Source of the DNA: SZUA-521 sp041738285
GTDB taxonomy: Bacteria; Pseudomonadota; Gammaproteobacteria; Pseudomonadales; Azotimanducaceae
Assembly: GCA_041738285.1 (NCBI GenBank)
Contig: JBGSQB010000062.1
Coordinates: 1 to 47,364 of the forward strand
Direction: 5' to 3'
DNA: 47,364 nucleotides
In this document: positions 7,478 through 16,931 of the stretch, in pieces
Position numbering within the stretch: the stretch's first letter is position 1
Layout: the number at the start of each line of letters is the position of its first letter
Notes under the pieces: generated by a model
What the model saw: only the letters and a program-made list of their open reading frames with translations
Database searches by the model: none
What the model was told of the DNA's origin: nothing
Made by a program: the position numbers and the translations under genes

Positions 7478-9783
7478 CAGCCGCTCCGATTCGGGGCCGC
7501 AGGAGAAACCGGCGCGACCATGGCGGCAGGCGCCTCCGCTGCCCACGTTTCGCGCAACGTCCGCCATTCCTGTACGTCCGGGGTTACCGTCAGCGCCAGT
7601 TCGAGATAATGCCGCGCTTCCTGTCGCATGCCCGCATCGTATGCTTCCGTCGCAACGTCCGCGAGCCGCGTAGCTGCGATCCTGAGCATGTCCCGCGCAC
7701 GCGTGTTGGCCGGGTCCATTCGGAGCGCTTCGAGTAGACGCGCAACCGCGTTCTGTTCCGGCGGCTCGGTGATCAGGCCATCGACCAGCAGACGCTCGGC
7801 GTCGCCCAGCAATCGCTCAACCGTTGCCAGGCGTTGTTCCTCCGCGCTGAGCTTTGCCTGCAGGTTGTAGAGTGCCGCATCGGACAGACCGATTTCGAGT
7901 GCGCGCGCATTCATTTCCCGCACGGCATCGACTTGGCCGGCGTTGAGGTACCCGGTCGCGCGAGTGAGCAGTTGGGCGACCACTTCAGACAACCCCTGGT
8001 TCGCGATGGCATTGGTGGGATCGGTTGCCAGGACACGATGATAGATCTCTGCGGCATTCTCGCCGGGCGGATTCAGCAAGGCACCGCTCGCCCGATACGC
8101 GCTCGCCTGCTGCAGCAGTGCGTCGATCTCGAGTTCCACACTCGTGGCCCGCTGAATTTTGTCGCGGAGCTCCGCAAGTCCCACAACCCTGGGGTCGGCG
8201 GTCGCCGCGCGTTCGATGTAGCTCATCGCATCCGTAATCTCGCCTTCGTCTGCGCTTTCGTTCGCAAGTTCGAGATAGTGGATTGCGAGCCGGTTGAGCT
8301 CAGCCAGTGCGACCGTATTGGTCGAGTGAAGGCGCAGCGCCTCCTGATAAGACTGAATCGCAGCAGTGACCGCAGGTAGATCCGTCATGCCGCGACTGCG
8401 CAGCAGCGCCTGGGTGCTCGATACGATGGATGCCGCCCGCTTGCGATCGCTGACACGATCGAATAGCAGGGTCAGATCTTCATCGAGCGGAAAGACCGCC
8501 AACGCTTCGGTCAGTCGCGCCTCGGCGAGTCCCAGATCGTCCACGCCAAGTGCGGTCGTGACATTGGCCTTCCACGTGCTCGCAAGTCCGGCGATGGCTT
8601 CGCTCGCGCCAGCATGGTTTGGATCGAGTGAGAGCACGCGGCGATAGCCGGCCACGATACTGGCCAGGCTCTGGTTGGGATCACCACGCAGCGACTGTGC
8701 TTCGATCCACGCCTGCTCGACTTCGGGATTACCCACTAGACCGACGGCGAGCTTGAGATCGGTGAGTAGCTGCGCACGGTCTGGATACAACAGGCCGGCA
8801 GTTGCTGCGATGACCACCACGAAGATCGCGACCCAAGGCGCATAGCGCGCGCGGGGCCGCGGTCTACGACCTGGATCCGCTTCGACGCGAAGTGCGCGCA
8901 TTTCCCGCGGCGGTGCAGGCACGACGTCTGTGACTGCACGAATCTCCGCCGTGCTCACAAGATCGCTTTTGATCACCGCATTGGGTACCACGCCGTCGGC
9001 GCGCACTTCGTCGAGTGCGAGCAACACGTCGGCGCCGCGTTGAAATCGGGCTTCAGGCTTTTTGGCGAGAAACCGATTGACGATTGGCTGAAAGGTCGAC
9101 AAGTGCATCGGCAAGCGAGGAATCGGATCCTGCAAGTGACGGATGCCGACCGCGACTGCGGACTCTGCCTTGTAGGGCACCTCGCCTGTGAGCATGCGAT
9201 AAAACACGACACCGAGACTGTACAGATCGCTGCGGCCGTCGAGTTCACGGCCTGCTGCCTGCTCCGGACTCATATACTGCGGTGTCCCAACGACTGTGCC
9301 ATGCTGCGTGATTGTCGCGCCGGCGTTCATAACGCGCGCAATCCCGAAGTCAGACACCACTGCGGATCCGTCTTCACGGAACAGGATGTTCTCCGGCTTG
9401 ATGTCGCGGTGGACGTAACCCTTCTGGTGTGCGTGATCGAGACCTCGCGCCACATCCTTGACCACGGCGATCACGGCCTGCATGTGCATGCCGCGCTGCA
9501 GTCGCCGGTTCAGGTCGCCGCCGCGCAGATACTCCATGACCAGGAAGTAGAGCGAGTCATGCATGCCGGCGTCATGTACCTGCACGATATTGGGATGCGT
9601 GAGCTGCGCGACGATGCGCGCTTCGCGTACGAAGCGTTTGCCAAACTCGGGATCGGTCGTGAACTCGGCCGACACAACCTTGATCGCCACCAGTCGACCA
9701 AACTTGCGTTGCACCGCGAGATAGACCTTAGCCATGCCGCCCTGGCCGATCTCACGCTCGATGCTGTAACCGGGGATCTCCAT
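7477..9783 (-). CDS. Membrane Ser/Thr protein kinase with periplasmic TPR-like region
   Basis: This 768-residue protein has a complete Hanks-type kinase domain (about 6-262): glycine loop IGQGGMAKV, Lys35 in VAIKV, HRDIKPEN with Asp127, DFG at 145-147, and GTPQYMSPEQ. A membrane helix at about 315-333 follows a basic linker. The 430-residue C-terminal part is Ala/Leu-rich and helical with repeated patterns such as 'YRRVLSLDPNHAGA' and 'YHRVLATDPTNAIA', typical of TPR units, and would lie in the periplasm. The kinase probably senses envelope signals or assembles periplasmic partners and phosphorylates Thr residues read by the FHA proteins encoded next. It starts 7 bases after the MORN gene, and its stop overlaps the cyclase start. 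Confidence 0.92.
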   Translation of the reverse strand: MEIPGYSIEREIGQGGMAKVYLAVQRKFGRLVAIKVVSAEFTTDPEFGKRFVREARIVAQLTHPNIVQVHDAGMHDSLYFLVMEYLRGGDLNRRLQRGMHMQAVIAVVKDVARGLDHAHQKGYVHRDIKPENILFREDGSAVVSDFGIARVMNAGATITQHGTVVGTPQYMSPEQAAGRELDGRSDLYSLGVVFYRMLTGEVPYKAESAVAVGIRHLQDPIPRLPMHLSTFQPIVNRFLAKKPEARFQRGADVLLALDEVRADGVVPNAVIKSDLVSTAEIRAVTDVVPAPPREMRALRVEADPGRRPRPRARYAPWVAIFVVVIAATAGLLYPDRAQLLTDLKLAVGLVGNPEVEQAWIEAQSLRGDPNQSLASIVAGYRRVLSLDPNHAGASEAIAGLASTWKANVTTALGVDDLGLAEARLTEALAVFPLDEDLTLLFDRVSDRKRAASIVSSTQALLRSRGMTDLPAVTAAIQSYQEALRLHSTNTVALAELNRLAIHYLELANESADEGEITDAMSYIERAATADPRVVGLAELRDKIQRATSVELEIDALLQQASAYRASGALLNPPGENAAEIYHRVLATDPTNAIANQGLSEVVAQLLTRATGYLNAGQVDAVREMNARALEIGLSDAALYNLQAKLSAEEQRLATVERLLGDAERLLVDGLITEPPEQNAVARLLEALRMDPANTRARDMLRIAATRLADVATEAYDAGMRQEARHYLELALTVTPDVQEWRTLRETWAAEAPAAMVAPVSPAAPNRSG

Positions 9784-9790
9784 CGCGCCG

Positions 9791-10768
9791 TCAGGCGTCC
9801 TTTTTCAAGGGCTGCGCCTCGCCAGCAATCATGCGGCCGAGCACGAATCGCCCCTCCGGCAGGAAGCGATCGCCGTCCAGACTCACAGCCGGACCGCGTC
9901 CGTGCGCAAGCCCGTTGATACATGTCTTCGCCTGGAACATCCACTCCCGACCATCGATGGTGAGCCGGCACCGCTTCACGGCAACCAGCGGCTGCGAGGA
10001 TGCCAGATTGCCCTCGGCCCATTGCTGAAATTCCGCCAATCCATCTGGTAGCCGTTTTACGCCGAATCCATGCATTCGATTGTTGGCAAACTGGCCCTGG
10101 AATATCGTGCCGTCGCGCCAGTAGTACACGCCCAGTCCCGCTCGCGCATCGTTGGCGAAACTGCCGACGTAACGATTACCGTTCGGCCATTCGAAGGTGC
10201 CCGCACCGCTCTTCTTACCGTTGACGTAGTTGCCGACATAGCGCCTGCCGTCTGGCCAGCTGAATGTGCCGCTGCCGTGCAACTGTCCGTTCTCGAACGA
10301 GCCCTGATAGCGTTCGCCATTGCGCCAGGTGTAGACGCCCTGCCCGGTCCGTTCACCATCGATGAAATCACCGTCATACCAGTCGGTGTTGGCCCAGGTG
10401 AAAACGCCCTTACCGGTCATGTGGTCGCGTACGAAACTGCCGGTGTAGACGTCGCCATTCAGCCACTTCAGCGTGCCCTGGCCGTGGCGCAGGTCCTTTT
10501 CGAACTCACCTTCGTAGGTTCGGCCATCCGGCCAGTAGTAGATGCCTTTGCCGTGCATTCGATCGCTGACGAACTCGCCTTCGAAGCGGTTGCCGTTGGC
10601 CCACGTGTAGGTGCCGCGGCCGGTGCGTTCGCGACCATCGACCTCGCCGACATAGACATCGCCATTGGGGAGATCGAGTCGGCGATACTCCGCTGCCGAA
10701 AGCGTGCCCGCCACGAGGCACGAGGCAATTGTGGACGTAGTCAGGAAGATACGAAGTGGTGACTTCAC
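9791..10768 (-). CDS. Secreted MORN-repeat protein
   Basis: This 325-residue protein has an N-terminal signal sequence and then nine consecutive MORN repeats of about 23 residues (about 32-240), with the pattern Y-x-G-x-F...G-x-G-x-Y-x-W-x-D/N-G. A 85-residue tail with two Cys follows. The signal could be a standard one cleaved near LSA-AE, or a lipoprotein signal with Cys17 in IASC. Either way the protein is outside the inner membrane, where it could meet the periplasmic part of the kinase encoded next. It starts at GTG 10768, overlapping the stop of the malonyl-CoA synthetase gene by four bases (GTGA). MORN repeats form beta-hairpin sheets and commonly bind lipids or proteins. The exact role here is inferred only from the operon. 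Confidence 0.88.
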   Translation of the reverse strand: MKSPLRIFLTTSTIASCLVAGTLSAAEYRRLDLPNGDVYVGEVDGRERTGRGTYTWANGNRFEGEFVSDRMHGKGIYYWPDGRTYEGEFEKDLRHGQGTLKWLNGDVYTGSFVRDHMTGKGVFTWANTDWYDGDFIDGERTGQGVYTWRNGERYQGSFENGQLHGSGTFSWPDGRRYVGNYVNGKKSGAGTFEWPNGNRYVGSFANDARAGLGVYYWRDGTIFQGQFANNRMHGFGVKRLPDGLAEFQQWAEGNLASSQPLVAVKRCRLTIDGREWMFQAKTCINGLAHGRGPAVSLDGDRFLPEGRFVLGRMIAGEAQPLKKDA

Positions 10769-12243
10769 TTGAACAGTTCCGAGTATTGGTTGCGCAACAC
10801 GTTCTTCTGTACCTTGCCCATCGCGTTTCGAGGCAAGGCATCGACACAGAAAATGCGTTTGGGGATCTTGAATCCGGCCAGCCGATCGCGCAGCGCCGCA
10901 ATCAGTCGAGTCTCGAGGTCGTCAGTCGCATCAGCGTCGATCACGGCGACCACGGCCTCGCCGAAGTCCGCATGTGGTACGCCAATCACAGCAGACTCGC
11001 GCACGCCTGGCAGTTCATCGATCTCGGCTTCGATTTCCCGCGGATACACGTTCAGGCCACCGGAGATGATGAGGTCCTTTTCGCGGCCAACGATCGAGAT
11101 GATGCCTTCGGCGTCGCGCGATACGATGTCGCCAGTGATGAAGAAGCCGTCATCGGTGAAGGACTCCCGCGTTTTCTCCTCGTTGCCCCAGTAGCCACTG
11201 AACACGTTCGCACCTTTGATCTCAAGGACACCGGGTTGGTTCACCGCCGCAACGCTACCATCCGCGGCCCGCACACGGGCAGTAACGCCAGGCAGCGTCT
11301 TGCCCACAGTACCCGCGCGCCGCACGCCAACAAGCGGGTTCGACGTGATCATGCCCGCTTCGGACATACCGTAGCGCTCGAGAATCCGTTGACCCGTCCG
11401 TGCTTCGAAGGCCGCGAATGTTTCGGGCAACAACGGTGCCGAACCCGATATCCACAAACGCAATTGGGTCGCCTCGCCCTGGAAGTCAACGCTTGCGAGC
11501 AATCGCGTGTAATAGGTGGGGACGCCCATGAATACGGTCGCCCCTCGTAGCGCGGCGATCGTCTCCGACGCATCGAAGCGGCTCAGAAACCGGATACGCG
11601 CACCGCTGACGAGCGCGCAATGCAGGGCCACGAACAATCCATGGACATGGTAGATCGGCAGCGCGTGGACGAGTACGTCAGAATGGGCGAACCCCCAGAG
11701 CTGAATCAGCGTCGTCGCGTTACTCGTGAGATTGCCATGGCTCAGCATGGCGCCCTTCGAACGGCCCGTGGTGCCCGAGGTATAGATGATCGCGGCGAGG
11801 TCATCATCAGTGCGTTCGACGCACGCGGCACTCGCATCAAAGGTGCTGCACGCGAGTTGCCTGAGGGTCGCAACGCGGGCATTGACACCGACATCACGCG
11901 CCAACTGTTCGGTGCGATCGGCCTCGACCACGATCAGACTAGGGCAGGCATCGTCGATGAAGTAGCGAAGCTCCGCGAGCGTGTAGGCCGTGTTCAACGG
12001 GACATAGACCGCGCCGACACGCAGTGTCGCCAGATACAGCCAGACGCTTTCGATCGACTTTTCGACCTGCACCGTGATGCGATCACCCACGCCGACACCA
12101 AACCGGCCCAGCGACGCCGCAAACTGTTCCACCGCGGCCAACATCTCATCGTAGGTGAATGTCGCGCCGTCCTGGCGTTCGAAAGCGATCGATCGAGGAT
12201 GCATTCGAGCAGCATGCTCGATCAGATTGTAGAGATTAGCCAC
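10765..12243 (-). CDS. matB: Malonyl-CoA synthetase (malonate--CoA ligase), AMP-forming
   Basis: This 492-residue adenylate-forming enzyme has the phosphate loop YTSGTTGRSKG, the 'GVPTYYTRLL' and 'ERYGMSEAGM' segments, 'GDIVSRD', and the C-terminal catalytic Lys in NAMGKVQK. Along its length it resembles rhizobial MatB, including 'QVEKSIESVWLYLATLR', 'YVPLNTAYTLAEL' and 'HALPIYHVHGLFVA', which separates it from fatty-acyl-CoA ligases. It would convert malonate, CoA and ATP to malonyl-CoA in the cytoplasm. It is the first gene of the signalling operon and its stop overlaps the MORN gene start. What malonyl-CoA has to do with kinase/cyclase signalling is unclear; it may be fortuitous operon sharing. 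Confidence 0.88.
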   Translation of the reverse strand: MANLYNLIEHAARMHPRSIAFERQDGATFTYDEMLAAVEQFAASLGRFGVGVGDRITVQVEKSIESVWLYLATLRVGAVYVPLNTAYTLAELRYFIDDACPSLIVVEADRTEQLARDVGVNARVATLRQLACSTFDASAACVERTDDDLAAIIYTSGTTGRSKGAMLSHGNLTSNATTLIQLWGFAHSDVLVHALPIYHVHGLFVALHCALVSGARIRFLSRFDASETIAALRGATVFMGVPTYYTRLLASVDFQGEATQLRLWISGSAPLLPETFAAFEARTGQRILERYGMSEAGMITSNPLVGVRRAGTVGKTLPGVTARVRAADGSVAAVNQPGVLEIKGANVFSGYWGNEEKTRESFTDDGFFITGDIVSRDAEGIISIVGREKDLIISGGLNVYPREIEAEIDELPGVRESAVIGVPHADFGEAVVAVIDADATDDLETRLIAALRDRLAGFKIPKRIFCVDALPRNAMGKVQKNVLRNQYSELFK

Positions 12244-12327
12244 AGGAGATCGGCCTCATCGGCGGGCAATTTGCCCGTGTAACATCGTTTTGCTTAGACT
12301 CTCGGATCCACGGGCGGCCTACTTTAC

Positions 12328-13152
12328 TTGGACACCCTGTTTTTCTCCATTGCCTACGTACTCGTAGGCATCGCGGCCGGCTTTCTTGGCGGGCTGCTCG
12401 GTATCGGCGGTGGTGTGGTCATTGTCCCTGCCCTGATCGTCATATTCGACATTCTGGACCTCACCGCTCACGGCGCACCTGGGGGCAGTGGCGCGACGCT
12501 GACCGCAGTCGGCACTTCGCTCGCGACCATCATTTTCACGTCCGCTGCGGCCGCTCGCGTGCAGATCCGCGCGGGAATGGTTGAATGGCCAGTGGTGCGT
12601 AGTTGGACCTTCTTTCTGATTCTCGGCAGCTACGCGGCCGGCTTTCTCGCGGCGATGATGTCCCTGCAGACGCTGCGCGTGGTGATTGGCGCATTCCTCT
12701 TCTTCGTTGCCGTGGTCATGCTCACCAGCTGGAAGCCATCGCCGCACCGGGCGCTGCCCGGCGGGATCATGGGCGCGGCGATCGGCGCATGCGGCGGACT
12801 GATTTCCGGGATCGCCGGCATCGGCGGCGGCAACGTGGTCGTGCCGACCCTCGTCTACTACAACATCCCCGTGCACAGGGCCACCGCAACCGCAAGCACG
12901 CTGGGGTTTCCGATTGCGGTTGCCGGAACGCTCGGATATGTCCATCGCGGTTGGCACGAGACAACGCTGACTGATGGGTTCGTCGGGTTCATCTATCTGC
13001 CAGCGATGCTCGCGATCGTATTGGCAAGCGTGCTGCTTGCGCCTGTCGGCGTGCGCGCCGCACATCGCATCGCACCCCTGCCGCTGCGACGCGCATTCGG
13101 TGCGCTACTCATGATCGTCTCAATCCGAATGTTCTGGTCCGCTTTCGGATGA
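12328..13152 (+). CDS. TauE/SafE-family membrane permease
   Basis: This 274-residue protein has about eight hydrophobic helices arranged as two repeats, each marked by a glycine-rich loop: 'GLLGIGGGVVIVP' in the first half and 'GIAGIGGGNVVVP' in the second. That duplicated motif defines the TauE/SafE (sulfite exporter-like) family, which moves small anions such as sulfite or sulfoacetate. The best start is TTG 12328, just before the first helix, as no ATG or GTG in frame precedes it. It diverges from matB across 84 bases and its 3' end overlaps the convergent pyk gene by 33 bases. The transported substrate cannot be assigned. Confidence 0.85.
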   Translation: MDTLFFSIAYVLVGIAAGFLGGLLGIGGGVVIVPALIVIFDILDLTAHGAPGGSGATLTAVGTSLATIIFTSAAAARVQIRAGMVEWPVVRSWTFFLILGSYAAGFLAAMMSLQTLRVVIGAFLFFVAVVMLTSWKPSPHRALPGGIMGAAIGACGGLISGIAGIGGGNVVVPTLVYYNIPVHRATATASTLGFPIAVAGTLGYVHRGWHETTLTDGFVGFIYLPAMLAIVLASVLLAPVGVRAAHRIAPLPLRRAFGALLMIVSIRMFWSAFG

Positions 13153-14577
13153 ACCGCCGGCTATCGCGGTAGCGCCGATCGGGCGAATCTGAATCGCGTC
13201 TGTCCGGTGCAACGCCAGCACGTCCGAGATCACGACAACTTTCGCATCCTCAGGCAGCCCCATTCGATCCATCAGCACCCGGAACGCAACACCCAGTGTC
13301 TTCTCCGGATCGAGCGAGAATGGCGTGCGAAAGCTGATGACCGATCGGTTGAGCACGAGACGCCGTCGCGTCTGACTGCTGTTCGTGAAGGCGTAGATCG
13401 GCACAGTCTTCGGACGGCAGTTGGTCACGAGATCTGCCATCACCCCGCGTCGAGTGATGACGACGATTCCTGCGGCGTTGATCGCCTCCGCAAGTTGCGT
13501 TGCCGAGGCAGCAACGTGCTGCTTGTCGTTGTGAGCCACGAGTTCGGACTCGAATCCGAGACTCGGCAGCCGTTCGCTCGCCCGCGCGATCGCATCGAGT
13601 TGAGCGACGCACCGTACTGGGTGTTTGCCAATGCTGGTCTCTCCAGACAGCATGATCGCATCGACACCTTCGTAGATGGCGTTGGCTACATCTGTGACCT
13701 CGGCGCGCGTCGGAATGGGATTTGTGATCATCGATTCGAGCAGGTGCGTTGCGACAATCGAACGGCGTCCATGCACTGCACACGTGCGAACGATGCGCCG
13801 CTGTACATTGGGGAGTTCCGCAATGTTGGTTTCGATGCCGAGATCACCCCGCGCAACCATTACGCCGTCGGAAACGTCGGCGATCCGGTCCATGTTCGAT
13901 ACGCCTTCACGATCTTCGATCTTGGCGATGACGCCTATTTTGTCCGCCTTTGGTCCGAGCAGGTGTCGTAGTGCAGCAATGTCATCGGGCGAACGCACGA
14001 ACGAAAGCGCGATGAAATCGATGTCGTGCGCGACGCCGAAGTTGATGTCACGAACGTCTTTCTCGGTGATCGCCGGCAAATTGACCCGCACGCCAGGCAG
14101 ATTCACATGCTTTCTACTACCGAGCATGCCGCCGTCCACCACGCGGCAGGTCAGCGTCGGACCATCCTTCTCCAGAACTTCGAAATTGATGAGTCCGTTG
14201 TCCACGCTGATTCGATCGCCGACCCCCACCGAGGTCACCAGGTCGTCGTAGCTGACGTGAATGGACGTGTGCTCGACGTCGATCTCGTCGCGTACCGTCA
14301 ACGAAACGACCTGTCCCTGGGTCAGCTCCATCGGATGTTCGACGACGCCGGTGCGGATTTCCGGGCCCTGAGTGTCGAGCAGCACCGCAAGTGGGTTGTT
14401 GACCTTCCGGTTGATCGTGCGCACCCAGCGAATGATCTGCTCGGCATCCTCGTGGGTCGCGTGCGACATGTTCAGGCGCACCACGTTCATGCCCGCCGCG
14501 TGCATCTGTTCGAGGGCCTCGTAGCTCGCCGTGGCGGGCCCGATGGTGCAGATGATCTTGGTGCGGCGGAAATCCAT
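13120..14577 (-). CDS. pyk: Pyruvate kinase
   Basis: This 485-residue enzyme begins RRTKIICTIGPA and carries 'LNMSHATHEDAE', the metal/substrate strand 'IAKIEDREGVSNMD', 'DGVMVARGDLGIE' and 'IMLSGETSIGKHPV', the standard pyruvate kinase sequence blocks in order. It catalyses the last glycolytic step, transferring phosphate from phosphoenolpyruvate to ADP. Length matches the bacterial family. It lies 29 bases after the helicase gene on the same strand, so it could be transcribed with the fan1-like and helicase genes, though no functional link is known. Its 3' end overlaps the convergent permease gene. Confidence 0.95.
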   Translation of the reverse strand: MDFRRTKIICTIGPATASYEALEQMHAAGMNVVRLNMSHATHEDAEQIIRWVRTINRKVNNPLAVLLDTQGPEIRTGVVEHPMELTQGQVVSLTVRDEIDVEHTSIHVSYDDLVTSVGVGDRISVDNGLINFEVLEKDGPTLTCRVVDGGMLGSRKHVNLPGVRVNLPAITEKDVRDINFGVAHDIDFIALSFVRSPDDIAALRHLLGPKADKIGVIAKIEDREGVSNMDRIADVSDGVMVARGDLGIETNIAELPNVQRRIVRTCAVHGRRSIVATHLLESMITNPIPTRAEVTDVANAIYEGVDAIMLSGETSIGKHPVRCVAQLDAIARASERLPSLGFESELVAHNDKQHVAASATQLAEAINAAGIVVITRRGVMADLVTNCRPKTVPIYAFTNSSQTRRRLVLNRSVISFRTPFSLDPEKTLGVAFRVLMDRMGLPEDAKVVVISDVLALHRTDAIQIRPIGATAIAGGSSESGPEHSD

Positions 14578-14606
14578 TGCAGAACCCGTTCAAATGGCGC
14601 GCAAGG

Positions 14607-16931
14607 TTAGCCCTTATTCCAGAATGCATAAAGAGTGGCCGTGACCTCATCGGCACGAGCAACGCTCGGGCGCCAATGAGGTGGCAGATAGCGCCTGTAG
14701 TTGGCTTGCAGATAGCGGTCATCGATCAGACACAACACGCCGCGATCGGATTCCGTGCGAATGATGCGCCCCGCGGCCTGCACCACGCGTGTCATGGCGG
14801 GTTGTTCGTAGGCTGCTGTGACACCGAGGTCACCGAAGCATGCTTCGAGATGTTGCCGTTCCAGGCTCGGGGGTGGCAGTCCGAGCCCCACGACCACCAT
14901 CCCGATCAGTCGATCGCCGGGCAGGTCTACCGACTCCGCGAACATCCCGCCCAGCACGATGAAGCCCAGCAATGGGTTAGCGCTGGATTCGAATCGATCG
15001 AGAAAGGCGCGCCGCTGCGACTCGTCCATGGTTCGCAGCTGTGTGATGCAATCGTGTCCGGGGTTGCGTTCACTGAATGCGGCACTGACCAGCTCGAGAT
15101 AGTCGAACGACGGCAGTGCCACGATGTAGTTGCCGTCCCGAGCGCGCACCACCGCCTCGATCACCGATAGCAGCCGATCGAGACTTTGCCGCCGGTTGCG
15201 ATAGCGCACCGATACATCAGGTACCACGACGACGCGCAGTTGCCCCGCGTCGAACGGGCTCGGCAGCTGCAACGATTTTGGTTCTGGCACGCCGTGCAAT
15301 CGAGCGTACAGCGCAAGTGGCTTGAGAGTGGCAGAGAACCGAACGTGCGCATGGAAGGCCGCGAGCGACTCCGCGATGTGATGACCCGGATCGAGGCATC
15401 GCACGTCGAGTGACCAGCGACTACGATCACCGCGCAAGAACACTGCGAATCGCTCTGGCGAGTACCAGGACTCGGTACGCAGCAGGCGTGACAGGGCGAA
15501 GGTCAGCGAGCGCAGGGCGGAGCCGCCCTCCATCGCGTGCGGCTCGCCCAGGTGTGCTTCGAACACGCCCTGCGCCGCGCGCAGCAACCCCTGCGGCAAT
15601 GGCACGGCGCATTCGTAGTCATCAGCGCGCTGGCCGCATTCACGCACATGCACGCGTTTGAACGCCATTGCCTTGCGGTCGAACGACTCGATGGCGCGCC
15701 GGACTGGCGCCGCCAGCTGTTCAGCGAGAGCGTTCGCCACCATCGATCGGTCGACGATGGCGGACAGCGAGTCCCGAACTCGATCACCGAGTTGGTGTGC
15801 TTCGTCGACCAGCAGTGCGGTTCGATCGCGGGTCGTACCTTGCAGGCGCTGGAATCGCACGACAGGATCGAATACATAGTTGTAGTCGCACACCACGACG
15901 TCGCTCCAGGCCGCTGCATCGAGCGACAGCTCGAACGGACAGACGCGATGCAGGCGCGCAACGCGCTCGACCTCGCTGCGGTCGATGACGCCAGACGCGA
16001 GCACATCGCTGAGCGCGCTTGGGAGTCGATCGTAGTAGCCCCTTGCGAATTCACACAGGTCGGGATCGCAGATCGGTTCAGGCTGGAAGCAGATCTTGTT
16101 CTTGGCTGTGATGACCGTTGCGCGCATCGGCCCTGCGGACGGGCGCAGTTGGCGCAGTGACTCGAGCGCTGCATTGGCGCCCGTGCCGCGGGAGGTGACG
16201 AACACCGCGCGATCGATTTTGTCATCGCCCATGGCCCGCAGCGCGGGGAACAGGACGCCTGCGGTTTTGCCGGCGCCCGTGGGTGCCTCCGCAATGAGCG
16301 CTCCACCGTCGCGCACCGCGCGATAGACTTCGCGCGCAAGCTGTCGCTGTGAATCGCGAAACGATGCAAATGGAAACTCGAGCACCTTCAGCGCGCGATT
16401 GCGCCGCCGGCGATGCCGGTCGAGGCGCGCGATTGCGAGCACGAATCTGCGCAAACAACGCTCGAGGAACTGGCTCAGTTCCGCGGCACTCATTCGCGTG
16501 TCGAATGTGGTGACCGCGAGCGTGTCGGGATGGCAATACAGCAGCCTCAGGCGAAACCACTTGGACTCGTTTCCCGCCGCGATCAGGAGCCCGGCGTAGA
16601 GCTTGAGCTGACCGACGTGAATGGCCCCCGCGTGGGCATGCATCGCTAGAGGCTCGATGCGGGTGGTCTTGAACTCCTCGAGCAGTGGGTCTTCGCCTGT
16701 GAAATCACACCCATCGATTCGGCCCGAGATCGCGACCGAGCGCCGGCCTATTCGCAGATCGCATGTCACCCCGACTTCGCGCTGATACCCATCTTCTGAC
16801 AACCGGGTCTGCTGCAGTCGCTTCTGAGTGGCGATACCTTCATCGGCCCGCGTCGACTCCTCGAACCGATAATGAATGTCACCTTCACGGCAGCAGAACT
16901 GGGCGAGGTCCCTGGCGGAAATCTTCACCAT
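14607..16931 (-). CDS. Rad3/XPD (DinG)-type ATP-dependent DNA helicase with PD-(D/E)XK N-terminal domain
   Basis: This 774-residue protein has a C-terminal superfamily 2 helicase with Walker A EAPTGAGKT (about 215-223), DEAH box in LLVDEAH, and four Cys between them ('ICFQPEPICDPDLC' and 'RVCPF') that match the iron-sulfur cluster of XPD/DinG helicases. The first 180 residues contain 'GRIDGCDF', 'LEEFKTTR' and 'HVGQLKLYAG', a RecB/Cas4-like nuclease motif set, so the enzyme may cut as well as unwind DNA. ATG 16931 overlaps the end of the nuclease gene by seven bases, whereas the longer open frame only reads through that gene. Pairing with a FAN1-type VRR-NUC nuclease suggests joint repair of cross-links or branched DNA. 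Confidence 0.88.
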   Translation of the reverse strand: MVKISARDLAQFCCREGDIHYRFEESTRADEGIATQKRLQQTRLSEDGYQREVGVTCDLRIGRRSVAISGRIDGCDFTGEDPLLEEFKTTRIEPLAMHAHAGAIHVGQLKLYAGLLIAAGNESKWFRLRLLYCHPDTLAVTTFDTRMSAAELSQFLERCLRRFVLAIARLDRHRRRRNRALKVLEFPFASFRDSQRQLAREVYRAVRDGGALIAEAPTGAGKTAGVLFPALRAMGDDKIDRAVFVTSRGTGANAALESLRQLRPSAGPMRATVITAKNKICFQPEPICDPDLCEFARGYYDRLPSALSDVLASGVIDRSEVERVARLHRVCPFELSLDAAAWSDVVVCDYNYVFDPVVRFQRLQGTTRDRTALLVDEAHQLGDRVRDSLSAIVDRSMVANALAEQLAAPVRRAIESFDRKAMAFKRVHVRECGQRADDYECAVPLPQGLLRAAQGVFEAHLGEPHAMEGGSALRSLTFALSRLLRTESWYSPERFAVFLRGDRSRWSLDVRCLDPGHHIAESLAAFHAHVRFSATLKPLALYARLHGVPEPKSLQLPSPFDAGQLRVVVVPDVSVRYRNRRQSLDRLLSVIEAVVRARDGNYIVALPSFDYLELVSAAFSERNPGHDCITQLRTMDESQRRAFLDRFESSANPLLGFIVLGGMFAESVDLPGDRLIGMVVVGLGLPPPSLERQHLEACFGDLGVTAAYEQPAMTRVVQAAGRIIRTESDRGVLCLIDDRYLQANYRRYLPPHWRPSVARADEVTATLYAFWNKG

